DNA of 64,000 nucleotides from Actinomyces succiniciruminis (GCF_900002405.1 NZ_LK995474.1:1-64000), one strand, 5' to 3'. Positions 36,103 to 45,270 are shown, counted from the stretch's first letter. Notes: a model not told the origin generated them from the letters alone. Numbers and translations are program-made.

Positions 36103-36705
36103 CTACACCTGCGGCACCGGCCAGACCAGGGCGGAGGCGATGGCCGCCAAACCCTCCTCACGCCCGAGGAAGCCAAGGTGGTCGGTGGTCGTGGCCGAGA
36201 AAGCGACCGGGGCGCCGACGGCGTCACTCAAGGCGGTTGTGGCCTCCTGCATGCGCCCGGCCACCCGCGGGCGTGCGCCGACCAGTTGCACGGCGACGTT
36301 ACCGATTTCGAAGCCGGCCGCGCGCACCCGCCCCGCGGCCTCGGCCAGTAGCGCGGCACCGGCGGCGTTCTCCCACTCCGGCGCATCCGTGCCGAAGTTA
36401 CTGCCCAGGTCCCCCAGGCCGGCGGCGGACAGTAGGGCGTCGCAGCAGGCGTGGGCGACGACGTCGCCGTCGGAGTGCCCCTCCAGCCCGACCTCATCGG
36501 GCCAGTCCAGGCAGGCCAACCGCAGCGGGGCGTCGGAGTCGGTGGCGGCGAAGGCGTGCACGTCGGTGCCGATGCCGGTGCGGGGCGTCCACTGGGCGAT
36601 CTGCGCGCGGTAGGCGGCGGCGTCGGCCTCGGTGAATGCGACGGTGCCGGCCGAGTGGCGGGGCGTGCGTCGCGCAGGGGTATCACTGTCGGGTTGATCG
36701 GTCAT
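36103..36705 (-). CDS. ispF: 2-C-methyl-D-erythritol 2,4-cyclodiphosphate synthase
   Basis: A 200-residue enzyme of the MEP isoprenoid pathway, forming MEcPP with release of CMP. The conserved core starts at about residue 42: [11 protein letters not shown] (zinc Asp and His), [19 protein letters not shown] (zinc His), LGDLGSNF and [17 protein letters not shown]. The first 40 residues are an extension beyond the usual start. IspD, its usual partner, is not adjacent; the gene upstream is on the other strand. Confidence 0.95.
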   Translation of the reverse strand: MTDQPDSDTPARRTPRHSAGTVAFTEADAAAYRAQIAQWTPRTGIGTDVHAFAATDSDAPLRLACLDWPDEVGLEGHSDGDVVAHACCDALLSAAGLGDLGSNFGTDAPEWENAAGAALLAEAAGRVRAAGFEIGNVAVQLVGARPRVAGRMQEATTALSDAVGAPVAFSATTTDHLGFLGREEGLAAIASALVWPVPQV

Positions 36706-36813
36706 GCCCCACAGTCTGCCGTATATCTACTCGTGACCCGCGTATCCGTTTGTTGCCCCGCGCGTCGCCGGAGCACCGGCCGCCTTGACGCGGCGGCGGG
36801 ATCCGGCTGGACA

Positions 36814-38103
36814 ATGCGCTCCGTGGCTCCCGCACGCACGTCCAGCAGCACTACCTCGGCCGCCCGGGCCGGGTCGACGCCGCTGTGCGCGCTGCACGAG
36901 GACGGCACCTGTCGCTCCTGCCCGCACATGTCGACGCCGCTGCCCGTGCAGCTGGCCCGCAAGCAGGCCCGGATCGTCGCACTGCTGGCCGACGGCGCGA
37001 ACCCCGTCCCGGCCGCGGTGTGGGAGCGGCCGGCGGCGAGCGCGCCGAAGCGCTTTCGCAACAAGGCCAAGATGGTGGTCTCGGGGACGGCGGCCAAGCC
37101 GCTGCTGGGCATTCTCGGGCCTGGCGGGCACGGTGTCGATCTGCGCACCTGCCCCCTACACGTGCCCGAGATCGAGGCGGCGCTACCGGTACTCGCACGC
37201 ACGGTCACGGCGCTCGGGCTGACGCCCTACGACGTGTCCGCGCGGCGTGGCGAGCTCAAGCACCTGCTGGTAACGGCCTCCCCGGACGGGGACCTGATGG
37301 TGCGCTTCGTGTTGCGCAGCCGCCGACACGTCGACGACCTGCGCGCCGCCCTGCCCGGCCTGCGGCGGGCGCTGCCGACGCTGGCGGTGCTCAGCGCCAA
37401 CATTCAACCGGTACACCAGGCGATCATCGAGGGGCCCGAGGAGATCGTGCTCACCGATGACGACCGTCTGCTCATGCGGCTGCACCTGCCGGCGTGGGGC
37501 GTGGCGGAGGAGGACGCGGCGGGTGCGGGCCCGACGGAGCTGCCGTTGTACCTACCCACGCGTTCCTTCTTCCAAACCAACACCGGCATCGCGCAGGCGC
37601 TTTACGCCACGGCGCGGCGGTGGGCGGATGATGCGCTCACGGTTCCCGCTGCGGCGCCCACCGCCCCGCGGCAGGTGTGGGACCTGTTCTGCGGCGTCGG
37701 TGGCTTCGCCCTGGCCCTGGCCGGACCGGATCGGCGCGTGCTGGGAGTGGAGGTGTCGGCGGCGGCGATCGACGGCGCCCGGGCCGCCGCCCGGCTCATG
37801 AAGCTGCCCGACGATCGGGTCAGGTTCGAGGCGGGCGACGCCTCCGTGCTCGACCCGGGCGCCGGGGCGGTGCCGGACCTGCTGGTGGTCAACCCGCCGC
37901 GGCGCGGCATCGGCGCGGAACTGGCCGAGCGCATCGAGGCCGCGGGGGTGGAGCGGGTGCTGTACTCCTCCTGCAACCCCACGAGCCTGGCGAAGGACCT
38001 GGCGCGGATGCCCTCGCTGCGGCCGCGGCGGGCCCGCCTGTTCGACATGTTCCCCCACACCGACCACGCCGAGGTCCTCGTAGACCTCCGCCGAGGTCGG
38101 TAG
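36814..38103 (+). CDS. rlmC: 23S rRNA (uracil-C5)-methyltransferase, RlmC-like
   Basis: A 429-residue RumB/RlmC-type methyltransferase. The N-terminal iron-sulfur cysteines appear as LCALHEDGTCRSCPH plus DLRTCPLH. The SAM motif is DLFCGVGGFAL, then VVNPPRRGIG, and the catalytic Cys is in LYSSCNPTSLAKDL. The E. coli enzyme makes m5U747 in 23S rRNA. The start is ATG; a GTG three codons on is an alternative. The final codons (LRRGR then TAG) come from the 23-bp repeat, as in the GH15-like gene. Confidence 0.87.
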   Translation: MRSVAPARTSSSTTSAARAGSTPLCALHEDGTCRSCPHMSTPLPVQLARKQARIVALLADGANPVPAAVWERPAASAPKRFRNKAKMVVSGTAAKPLLGILGPGGHGVDLRTCPLHVPEIEAALPVLARTVTALGLTPYDVSARRGELKHLLVTASPDGDLMVRFVLRSRRHVDDLRAALPGLRRALPTLAVLSANIQPVHQAIIEGPEEIVLTDDDRLLMRLHLPAWGVAEEDAAGAGPTELPLYLPTRSFFQTNTGIAQALYATARRWADDALTVPAAAPTAPRQVWDLFCGVGGFALALAGPDRRVLGVEVSAAAIDGARAAARLMKLPDDRVRFEAGDASVLDPGAGAVPDLLVVNPPRRGIGAELAERIEAAGVERVLYSSCNPTSLAKDLARMPSLRPRRARLFDMFPHTDHAEVLVDLRRGR

Positions 38104-38133
38104 ACGTTACGTGCCGAGGTCGGTTGATATGGC
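38091..38133. repeat. 23-bp interspersed repeat, locus D
   Basis: One full unit (CCGAGGTCGG, then TAGACGTTACGTG) and a second unit that diverges to TTGATATGGC. The TAG of the methyltransferase gene is bases 11-13 of the first unit. Orientation matches the gene. Confidence 0.85.
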
Positions 38134-38189
38134 AGGTCTGGGCGCGACTGCGCATGGATCGGTGCCACCACGTCACGTAGCCTCGTGAC

Positions 38190-39623
38190 ATGGCGAGCAA
38201 CGACGCTGCACCCGACCCCTTTCCCTCCGCATCGACCACCCCCTCAGCCCCTGCGCCCGGCCGCGGGACTCGCGGCCTGTCCCGCCGCCGGGCGCTGGCG
38301 CTCCCGCCCGCCATCGCCGCACTGGTGGCCCTCGGCGGGTGCGGAGTATTCGGAGGCTCCGCGCGGGCACAGGCCTACGACACCGACGCCGTCCACCGCG
38401 AGATCCCGTTGGAGGAGGCTCCCGGCGCGCCGGATGCCGCGACGGCCTGTGCCGCCCTGAGCGAATCCCTGCTGCGCTTCCGCCTGGGCGAGGAGCCCGG
38501 GGCTAACGCCTTGACCTGCCCGGTCGGGACGGCCCTGACCATAGCCCTGCTGTACGCGGGCTCAGACGCTCCCGCCGACGGCGTGGAGGAGCTGCTCGGC
38601 GTATCGGCCGTCGAGGCCGCCGACGCCGATTCGGGCACTACCCGCGACCTGACCTGGTCGGCGCTGCAGAACAGCCTGCTGATCTACGAGCCCACTGAGG
38701 CACAGCTGAAGAACTTCAACCCCAAAGCAATCCCGGAGACTCCGTTGCTGCACATCGCCAACCGGGTGCTGCTGGTCGGCGATGACCCGGCAGTGGAGCA
38801 GTCCTACCTGGATGCCGCCCGCGAGTGGTATGCCGCCACCACCGAGCACACCGCCCGGAGCAATGCCAAGGCGGCCCTTGACGCGTGGGCGAAGCTCCAC
38901 ACTGGCGGGCTGATCAAGTCCTCCGGCATTGAGATCACCGAGGACACGCGGCTGGTGCTGCAAAACGCCCTGTTGTTCGCCGCCCAGTGGGCATGGCCCT
39001 TCAATGCGAATGACACCGCCGACGAGGCGTTCACCCTTTCCGACGGCGCGGTCGTCACCGCCCGGCTCATGCATGACAGGTTCTTCCTCCCCTACGTGCA
39101 GGGCGAGGGCTGGCGGGCCGTGCGTCTGCAGTACGCCGAGGGCAGCGGCCGCAACGTCATGGACGTGATCCTGCCCGACGCCGGCACTGCCCCAGCGGAC
39201 CTGCCCACGTGCACCTGGGCCTCTGCCTCGGCGGCGCTGGACGCCTACGCGTATGAACACCCGTATGAACAGCTGCATGAGGTCCGGCTGGCCCTGCCCA
39301 CCTTCGACCTAGCGCCCGGCCCCGTGGACCTGCTCGCCTTCCTGAAGGCACAGGGCATCGAGTTGGACTCCCTGGAGCACATCGGCGAGAACCTGGAGGT
39401 TGACCAGGCGGTCCAGCAGGTCCGCCTCATGGTCAAGGAGGAGGGCACCATGGCCGGGGCACTTACGGAAATGGAAATTGCCGACAGTGCTGTAAACACC
39501 ACCCCGGACGAGGCAGTCAGCTTCACCGTCGACCACCCGTTCGTGGTCCGCATCTTCGACCAGATGACCGGCCTCGTGCTGATCGAGGGCGTCATCATGG
39601 ACCCGACCGCTGCCGCCGAGTAA
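38190..39623 (+). CDS. serpin-family lipoprotein
   Basis: A 477-residue serpin. A twin-arginine-type signal (SRRRALAL, hydrophobic run) ends in lipobox ALGGC with Cys51, so the serpin domain should be tethered outside. The reactive-centre hinge EEGTMAGAL (from Glu417) and closing signature VDHPFVVRIFDQMTGLVLIEG are clear. Counting from the hinge, P1-P1' would be Ser433-Ala434. Small residues at P12-P10 favour loop insertion and so an inhibitor. Serpins of bifidobacteria block host elastases; a similar role here is inference. Monocistronic. Confidence 0.88.
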   Translation: MASNDAAPDPFPSASTTPSAPAPGRGTRGLSRRRALALPPAIAALVALGGCGVFGGSARAQAYDTDAVHREIPLEEAPGAPDAATACAALSESLLRFRLGEEPGANALTCPVGTALTIALLYAGSDAPADGVEELLGVSAVEAADADSGTTRDLTWSALQNSLLIYEPTEAQLKNFNPKAIPETPLLHIANRVLLVGDDPAVEQSYLDAAREWYAATTEHTARSNAKAALDAWAKLHTGGLIKSSGIEITEDTRLVLQNALLFAAQWAWPFNANDTADEAFTLSDGAVVTARLMHDRFFLPYVQGEGWRAVRLQYAEGSGRNVMDVILPDAGTAPADLPTCTWASASAALDAYAYEHPYEQLHEVRLALPTFDLAPGPVDLLAFLKAQGIELDSLEHIGENLEVDQAVQQVRLMVKEEGTMAGALTEMEIADSAVNTTPDEAVSFTVDHPFVVRIFDQMTGLVLIEGVIMDPTAAAE

Positions 39624-39715
39624 TTCCGGCCCACGCCGCGGCCCCGCCTCCCGAAGGCCGGCCGAACGGTTACGCTCTTGCTCGGCAGTCCCTCCCATGA
39701 CCGTAAGGAGTACCC

Positions 39716-40165
39716 GTGAGCGTCGACGTCATCACCCAGTCCACCCCCGAGCTCGTCGAGGCGATGGAGCGCCTCATCCCCCAGCTCTCCCGCAGCGCCC
39801 CGGCTCTGACCGCCGCGCAGTGCGAGGCCCTGGTCGCCCAGCCCGGCGTGTACCTGTTCGCCTTCCGCCCCGACGCGCCGCTCGCCGACGGCACCACCCC
39901 CATCCTGGGCATGCTGACGCTGGCGACCTTCACCATCCCCACCGGCCTGCGCGCCTGGGTGGAGGACGTCGTCGTCGACGGCGACGCCCGCGGCCACGGT
40001 GCCGGCCAGGCCCTGGTCGAGGCCGCCGTCGAGTACGCCCAGTCGCTCGGCGCCCGCACCGTCGACCTCACCTCGCGACCCTCCCGGGAGGCGGCCAACC
40101 GCCTGTACCGCCGGGCCGGTTTCAAGCTGCGCGAGACGAACGTTTACCGCTTCTCCGGCGAGTGA
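39716..40165 (+). CDS. GNAT-family N-acetyltransferase
   Basis: A 149-residue acetyltransferase. The acetyl-CoA loop region reads VEDVVVDGDARGHGAGQALVEAA, a good match to GNAT motif A (R-x-x-G-x-G/A); RLYRRAGFKLRETNVYRF is motif B. AAGGAG lies six bases before the GTG start. The substrate is unknown. Confidence 0.9.
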   Translation: MSVDVITQSTPELVEAMERLIPQLSRSAPALTAAQCEALVAQPGVYLFAFRPDAPLADGTTPILGMLTLATFTIPTGLRAWVEDVVVDGDARGHGAGQALVEAAVEYAQSLGARTVDLTSRPSREAANRLYRRAGFKLRETNVYRFSGE

Positions 40166-40199
40166 CCCCGCGGCCGGTCCGAGGCGCGGCGGCCCACGC

Positions 40200-40871
40200 T
40201 CAGGGCTCGGCCCACAGCAGCAGGTGCGGCGTGACGGCCTTCAAGTCCGGGACGACGACGAGCCCCGGGTCCGCCGGGAAGTGCTTGCGCCCGCCGATCT
40301 GGATCACCCGCAGGTCGTTGGAGCGGGCGGAGGCCGCACCGGTGGCGGAGTCCTCGACGACGACGCACTGGTCCTCGCTCAGTCCCAGCAGGCGCATTCC
40401 GGCGGCGTAGGGGGCCCGATCGGGCTTGCCCGGCAGGCCGTCGTCGCCGGTTATCAGGCCGGCGAAGACGTCGCCGAGCGCGTGCGCAACCGCCTCGACG
40501 ATCGGGCGCGGGGACTGGGTGACGATCACCTGCGCCAGCCCTACCTCCAGCAGGGTCTGGGTGATCTCCCGCGCCCCCGGCACCAGCGGCGGGTTGGCCT
40601 TGACGGCGGCCTCGACGTCGGCGGCCATGCCGGTGAAGATCGCCTCGGCCGCCGGGGCGTCGGGGCCGGGGGCCGCCCCGGTGGCGGCGATGAGTTCGTG
40701 GGTGCGGCGGATGGAGGCGCCTTCCAGGGCGGTGACCTGTGCTGCGGTGACGGTGCCGCCGGCGGCCTCGCAGCGACGGCGGAAGGACTCATCCCAAAAG
40801 GGTTGGGAGTTGATGAGCGTGCCGTCCATGTCCCACAGGACGCCGCGTACATAGCGGCCGGAGTCACTCAT
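40200..40871 (-). CDS. HAD-superfamily phosphatase, beta-PGM/GPH-like
   Basis: A 223-residue hydrolase: motif I WDMDGTLINS with the nucleophile Asp, an alpha-helical C1 cap, motif II VIVTQSPRP, motif III Lys in GKPDRAPY and motif IV VVEDSATGAASA. Members dephosphorylate small phosphosugars or glycolate phosphate; specificity is not evident. The ATG overlaps the upstream stop by four bases, so it is coupled to the membrane-protein gene. Confidence 0.88.
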   Translation of the reverse strand: MSDSGRYVRGVLWDMDGTLINSQPFWDESFRRRCEAAGGTVTAAQVTALEGASIRRTHELIAATGAAPGPDAPAAEAIFTGMAADVEAAVKANPPLVPGAREITQTLLEVGLAQVIVTQSPRPIVEAVAHALGDVFAGLITGDDGLPGKPDRAPYAAGMRLLGLSEDQCVVVEDSATGAASARSNDLRVIQIGGRKHFPADPGLVVVPDLKAVTPHLLLWAEP

Positions 40872-41401
40872 CGCTTGCTCCCGGAGTTGCGCCCGCCGTT
40901 GCCCGACCGGCCGCGGCCGCCCTTGGCGCGCCGACGTTCGGCCCGCTCCGCACGCCGAGCAAGCTTCTCCTTCTCGCCCTGCGCCCACTCGACGCGCCCG
41001 GTCAGCCAGTCGCGGGTTTCGCGGGTGAGCATCTTGTTGTCCTCCAGCAGGCCGCCGGCGCGCAGCTCGGTGAAGTCCAGGTACTCGGAATTGCGGGTGC
41101 GCACATACTGCCGCTCGGCCTCGTGCAGGTCCGCGGCATCCCGTGCGACCTGCCGCTCAATCATCTGCCGCCCCAGCAGCAGGAAGATCGCCAGCACCAG
41201 GGCCACGATGCTGCCGTAGCCCTTCGTGGGCGCATACAGCAGGGCCGCCAGGACGGACAGCCCGACGGCGGGCCCCATCATGCCGTAGGTGTACCCCTCG
41301 GAGCGTCCGTCGTGGCCGCGGGCCCAGGCGCGGAGCTTGGCGCGCCCGTCCGGGTCGCCGCCATTGAACCAGTCGCGCACCCGCCCGCCGATGCTGCTCA
41401 T
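40868..41401 (-). CDS. hypothetical membrane protein
   Basis: A 177-residue protein with two adjacent membrane segments (about 41-57 and 63-78) and a long charged C-terminal region ending in a Gly/Arg-rich tail (about 145-177). No family recognised. It overlaps by four bases both the HAD gene after it and the HAD gene before it, so the three are one translation-coupled unit. Confidence 0.6.
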   Translation of the reverse strand: MSSIGGRVRDWFNGGDPDGRAKLRAWARGHDGRSEGYTYGMMGPAVGLSVLAALLYAPTKGYGSIVALVLAIFLLLGRQMIERQVARDAADLHEAERQYVRTRNSEYLDFTELRAGGLLEDNKMLTRETRDWLTGRVEWAQGEKEKLARRAERAERRRAKGGRGRSGNGGRNSGSKR

Positions 41402-42195
41402 CGTTCTGCCTCCTCAAGTAGCCCGTCGATCAGTTCGGCCATGGATCCCACCGACCGCTCGCAGGCGGCGACGACGTCGGGCGGGGACCAGGGCAGGCAG
41501 ATGGCGTGGTCGGCGACGACGTGCATGGGGATGTCGTTCCAGGAGTCGCCCACGCTCCAGGTCTCGATCCGCTCCCCCGGCAGGGGACCGTCGGTGCCGG
41601 TGAGCACGTCCACCAGGTCACTCAATCCGGCGCCCTTGGTGGCCCCGGCGGGAATGACGTCGAGGAACTCCTGGTTGCGCACCACCTCGATCTGGTCCGG
41701 CCAGCGGGCGGTGAGGTCGGTGGCGATGCGCTCGCGCACGTCGTCGTCGCGCACCCGCATGGGCACCCCGATGAAGCGGTGGCAGGGCATCTCCTCCAGG
41801 GTCATGGGCAGGAAGATCTCCAGGATTGGGGAGGTCTCGTGGTAGGTGTCGGACAGGATGTGGTCCGCCTCCATGGTGGTGGCGAAGACGGTGAGCCCGT
41901 CGATGCCCTGCAGGAAGCTGGCGATCTCGTGCGCGACGCCGTCGGGCAGGTAGCGGGCGGAGAGGACCCGGTAGTCGCCGTCGATCAGGACGGCGCCGGT
42001 GAAGGTCACGGCGTAGTCGAAACTCATGCCGGCGGCCGTAAGGGTGTTGCGCGTGGCGAAGACGGACTTGCCGGTGTCGACGACGAGCAGGTTTCCGGCG
42101 TCCCGCCACCGCTGCATGGCGGCTAGGTCCGCGTCCGAGACGCGCCGGTCGAACAGGACCGTGCCGTCCAGGTCGGTGGCGATGAGTTGACGCAC
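41398..42195 (-). CDS. HAD-superfamily hydrolase, Cof/SPP-like
   Basis: A 265-residue phosphatase with motif I TDLDGTVLFD, a C2-type cap, and motif IV WSVGDSWNDIPM. It resembles sucrose-phosphatase/Cof-type enzymes acting on sugar phosphates. The start is GTG with AGGAG six bases upstream; an upstream frame extension passes through the 23-bp repeat and is rejected. It lies downstream of the PTS operon on the same strand. Confidence 0.88.
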   Translation of the reverse strand: MRQLIATDLDGTVLFDRRVSDADLAAMQRWRDAGNLLVVDTGKSVFATRNTLTAAGMSFDYAVTFTGAVLIDGDYRVLSARYLPDGVAHEIASFLQGIDGLTVFATTMEADHILSDTYHETSPILEIFLPMTLEEMPCHRFIGVPMRVRDDDVRERIATDLTARWPDQIEVVRNQEFLDVIPAGATKGAGLSDLVDVLTGTDGPLPGERIETWSVGDSWNDIPMHVVADHAICLPWSPPDVVAACERSVGSMAELIDGLLEEAER

Positions 42196-42294
42196 GTACT
42201 TCTCCTGCCAGGCCGAGTTATGTGCTGAGTTACAGATTACTGACTGGGCGCCGGGAGCACACCCGTGATGCGGGCGGAATTCGGTCGGAACGGG

Positions 42295-42383
42295 CGTCGA
42301 GGTCGGTCGAAGCCTCGCAACTTCGACCGACCTCGACGGTAACAACTACCGAACTCGGTGGTTATATCGACCGACCTCGGTGG
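42295..42383. repeat. 23-bp interspersed repeat, locus E, with hairpin
   Basis: Three or four diverged units. Two face each other and form a perfect 18-bp hairpin (42295-42312 and 42321-42338, loop CCTCGCAA). The array ends a few bases from the stop of the PTS IID gene. Confidence 0.85.
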
Positions 42384-42389
42384 GTGGGG

Positions 42390-43247
42390 CTATAGGCCGA
42401 GCCAGCCGGTCCAGGCGCCGAGGATGCCGATGACGAACATGCCCAGAATGATCCACAGGGCATTGATCTTCTTATTCAGCAGCCACATGCACACGAAGGT
42501 CAGCCCCAGCGCGGCCACGCCGGGTAGCAGCTGATCGAGGATGTTCTGCAGGGTGGTCACGGTGACGGTGCCGTCGTCCGCCTCCACCGAGGAGATCACC
42601 CCGGGGAAGTTGATCGTCGTCCATTTGGCCACCAGGGCGCCCATGACGAACAGACCGGTGATGGCGGCGATCTGGGTAATGCGCTTGAGCTGGCCGCCGC
42701 CGACCTCGCTGACCATAGCGGTACCGCGCTCGTAACCCCACTTCAGGCCGTACCAGCGCACCAGGATGCGAATGATGTTGATGCCGAGGAAGTAGACGAT
42801 CGGCCCGAGCCAGGAGCCGGTCAGCGCCAGGGAGGCACCCAGCGCGCCGAGCACCGGGCGCACGGTCCCCCAGAAGATGGGGTCGCCGACGCCGGCCAGC
42901 GGACCCATGAGGCCGACCTTGACGTTGGTGATGGTGTCGTCGCCGATATCCTCACCCTTGGCGCGCTGCTCCTCCATGGCGGCGGTGACGCCGAAGACCA
43001 CCGAGGAGATCCAGGGGTGGGTGTTGTAGAACTCCAGGTGGCGCTTGAGAGCGGCCGCCTGCTCGGTCTTGTTGGACGGGTAGAACTTCCGAATCGCCGG
43101 CATGAGGGTGATGCAGAAGCCCATGGCCTGCATGCGCTCGAAGTTGAAGGAGCCCAGCAGGAACGTGGAGCGCCAGTACATGCTCCGCAGATCGCGATTG
43201 CTGAGCATACGCTCGGTGTCGGGAGCGGCGTCGATTTCAGTGGACAT
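42390..43247 (-). CDS. PTS mannose-family IID component
   Basis: A 285-residue membrane component that, with IIC, forms the sugar channel of a mannose/fructose/sorbose-type PTS. Typical features: SFNFERMQAMGFC near the start, LMGPLAGVGDPIFWGT, and a hydrophobic C-terminal half. It is the last of four genes ordered IIA-IIB-IIC-IID. Confidence 0.94.
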   Translation of the reverse strand: MSTEIDAAPDTERMLSNRDLRSMYWRSTFLLGSFNFERMQAMGFCITLMPAIRKFYPSNKTEQAAALKRHLEFYNTHPWISSVVFGVTAAMEEQRAKGEDIGDDTITNVKVGLMGPLAGVGDPIFWGTVRPVLGALGASLALTGSWLGPIVYFLGINIIRILVRWYGLKWGYERGTAMVSEVGGGQLKRITQIAAITGLFVMGALVAKWTTINFPGVISSVEADDGTVTVTTLQNILDQLLPGVAALGLTFVCMWLLNKKINALWIILGMFVIGILGAWTGWLGL

Positions 43248-43279
43248 GGTCGTGTTTCCTTCCCTGTTCCTTGCCGCGG

Positions 43280-44131
43280 TCAGTCGAGCTCGTCATCGAG
43301 TTCGTCGTCCAGGTCGTCATCCAGGCCGCCCCCGCCGGCGGCGACCGGGGCGGGGCGCGGCAGTTGGACCGACTCGTGGAAGTCGGGGTTGAGCTGGACG
43401 TAGATGAAGGCCAGGCACAGACCCATGATGCCCAGGGCGACCAGGGTGATGCCCGTGTCGAGGGTGGTCATGGACTGGGCGACGATGAAGCCGATGAAGA
43501 AGAAGGGCATGAGCTTGCGGGCCCGCATCATGTTGATGACCATGGCGTAACCGACGACGACGATGAATCCGCCGGCGATCTGCAGGCCCTGGGTGACGAC
43601 GTCGGGGATCATCCCCAGGGCACGCGCCACGGCGTCACCCGAGGCGACCACCGCGACGGCGGCGGTGGGGATGGCCACGCGCAGGCCCTGCAGGGACAGC
43701 GCGATGAAGTGCATGATCTGAATGCCCCGCATATTGCCGTCCTCCGCGAAGCGGTCGGCCTGGTGGGCGAAGAACACGTTGACGGTACGTACGAAGATGG
43801 TCAGGGCCTGGCCGGCGACGGCCAGGGGGACGGCGACGGTGATCGCCTCCTCGTGGGCCTGTCCGCCGGCGATGGCGATGACGGTGGAGATGGTGGAGGC
43901 CAGCGCCGCGTCGGGGGCCATGGCGGCGCCGACGTTCATCCAGCCGAGGCTGAGAAGCTCGAGGCTGCCACCGACCATGATGCCGGTGGTCGGGTCGCCC
44001 AGGGCGAGCCCGGTCAGGGTGCAGGCGACGATGGGTCGATAGAACATGCGTTCGTCCAGAACGGAGTCGCAACCGGCGAGGAAGGCCACGAGGGTCACGA
44101 GGATGATCTGGACAGCACCGATGTCATGCAT
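43280..44131 (-). CDS. PTS mannose-family IIC component
   Basis: A 283-residue channel subunit with multiple membrane segments and the family's GGSLELLSLGWMNVGAAMAPD stretch. The C-terminus carries an unusual acidic tail of repeated DDEL units after a glycine run (about 262-283). It is 32 bases upstream of IID. Confidence 0.94.
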   Translation of the reverse strand: MHDIGAVQIILVTLVAFLAGCDSVLDERMFYRPIVACTLTGLALGDPTTGIMVGGSLELLSLGWMNVGAAMAPDAALASTISTVIAIAGGQAHEEAITVAVPLAVAGQALTIFVRTVNVFFAHQADRFAEDGNMRGIQIMHFIALSLQGLRVAIPTAAVAVVASGDAVARALGMIPDVVTQGLQIAGGFIVVVGYAMVINMMRARKLMPFFFIGFIVAQSMTTLDTGITLVALGIMGLCLAFIYVQLNPDFHESVQLPRPAPVAAGGGGLDDDLDDELDDELD

Positions 44132-44168
44132 GAGAGTGCTTCCTGGTGGGGACGGATAGGGGAGGGGG

Positions 44169-44663
44169 TCAGTCGATGAAGCCCTTGGACTTCAGGGAGT
44201 CCATCAGGTCCGCGCGCCCGGAGGAGGGGACCTGCTGGATGTACTGGCTGATGCCGCGGGAGTTGATCTCCTGGAAGGCCTTGACGTCCTCGTCGGAGAT
44301 GTAGACGGCCTGCGACAGGGCCTTGGTGCCCTGCTTGAAGGTCATGCCGCCGACGTTGACCTCATCGGCCTGGATGCCCAGGTCGAGCAGCCGCACGATG
44401 TCTGCCGGGGTCTCGACGACGATGACGGCCTTGAGGTTCTCGTACTTGGGGTTCTTGTACACGCGGGCGGCCTTGGCGACGGTCAGCACGTGGACCTTGA
44501 CCTTGCCGCCGCCGGTCTGGAGCATGAGCGTCTTGCGCAGCTCGTCGTTGGCGGCGCCGTCGGAGACGGCCAGGATGGCCTCGGCACCCAGGGCGCCGGC
44601 CCAGTTGTTGGCAACCTGGCCGTGGACCAGGCGGGAATCGATGCGCAGGAGCTTGATGTCCAT
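44169..44663 (-). CDS. PTS mannose-family IIB component
   Basis: A 164-residue cytosolic phosphocarrier. The phosphorylated residue is His14 in RIDSRLVHGQV. It receives phosphate from IIA and passes it to the incoming sugar. The ATG overlaps the IIA stop (ATGA). A separate IIB gene, rather than a IIAB fusion, is the LevDE-type arrangement. Confidence 0.94.
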   Translation of the reverse strand: MDIKLLRIDSRLVHGQVANNWAGALGAEAILAVSDGAANDELRKTLMLQTGGGKVKVHVLTVAKAARVYKNPKYENLKAVIVVETPADIVRLLDLGIQADEVNVGGMTFKQGTKALSQAVYISDEDVKAFQEINSRGISQYIQQVPSSGRADLMDSLKSKGFID

Positions 44664-45115
44664 CAGAGCTCGTCTCCTTCGTCGTCGTCGGAATCGGTGG
44701 TGGTGGGTGGGGTGAAGATCTCGGAGAGGACCTTGACGCCGCCGGCGCCGGAGGTCTTGGCGACCTCGACCAGCTCGGTCAGGTCGCCGCCGGCCATGCG
44801 GCGGCCGAGGACCTCGATGAGCATGGGCAGGTTCACCCCGGTGACGACGTCGGCGTCGTCGCGGGCGGCGGCGAAGCGGGCGGCGGCGTTGTAGGGGCTG
44901 CCGCCGAGCAGGTCGACGAGGATGAGGTACTGCCCCGAGGCGGAGGAGTCGACGGCGTCGGCGTATTTGGCCAGTAGGTCGTCCGGTCCTTCGCCGGGGT
45001 CGAAGCTGATGGGGACGACGTCGTCCTGCGGGCCGGCGATCATGGCGGCGGAGTTGAGCAACCCCTCCGCCAAATGACCGTGGGCCGCGACGATCACTGC
45101 AACTGATGACTGCAA
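44663..45115 (-). CDS. PTS mannose-family IIA component
   Basis: A 150-residue phosphocarrier with active-site His12 in VAAHGHLAEG and LVDLLGGSPYNAA. The C-terminal 15 residues are acidic (DSDDDEGDEL). It is the first gene of the PTS operon, downstream of the CAAATCGTTT box. Substrate is probably fructose or mannose, from family and shared motif with the GH32 gene. Confidence 0.93.
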   Translation of the reverse strand: MQSSVAVIVAAHGHLAEGLLNSAAMIAGPQDDVVPISFDPGEGPDDLLAKYADAVDSSASGQYLILVDLLGGSPYNAAARFAAARDDADVVTGVNLPMLIEVLGRRMAGGDLTELVEVAKTSGAGGVKVLSEIFTPPTTTDSDDDEGDEL

Positions 45116-45211
45116 CGGCGGGCTCCTGCCAGTTACGCACCGCGGAGGCGGTGACTATCGGTGAGTGGGGACATAGCCGCGACGCCGTGCCCCGATTGGC
45201 CGAAGCATATG

Positions 45212-45225
45212 CCAAATCGTTTGAA
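45212..45225. promoter_or_regulatory. candidate LacI-type operator before PTS operon
   Basis: CCAAATCGTTTGAA, a near palindrome with central TCG, about 100 bases upstream of the IIA start. A matching box precedes the GH32 gene. The spacing and low-GC sequence in a GC-rich region suggest a LacI-family site. Confidence 0.5.
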
Positions 45226-45270
45226 CCGGCGCCGTTCTATGACGCGGCCCACAGTAGCACGCGAGTGGTC

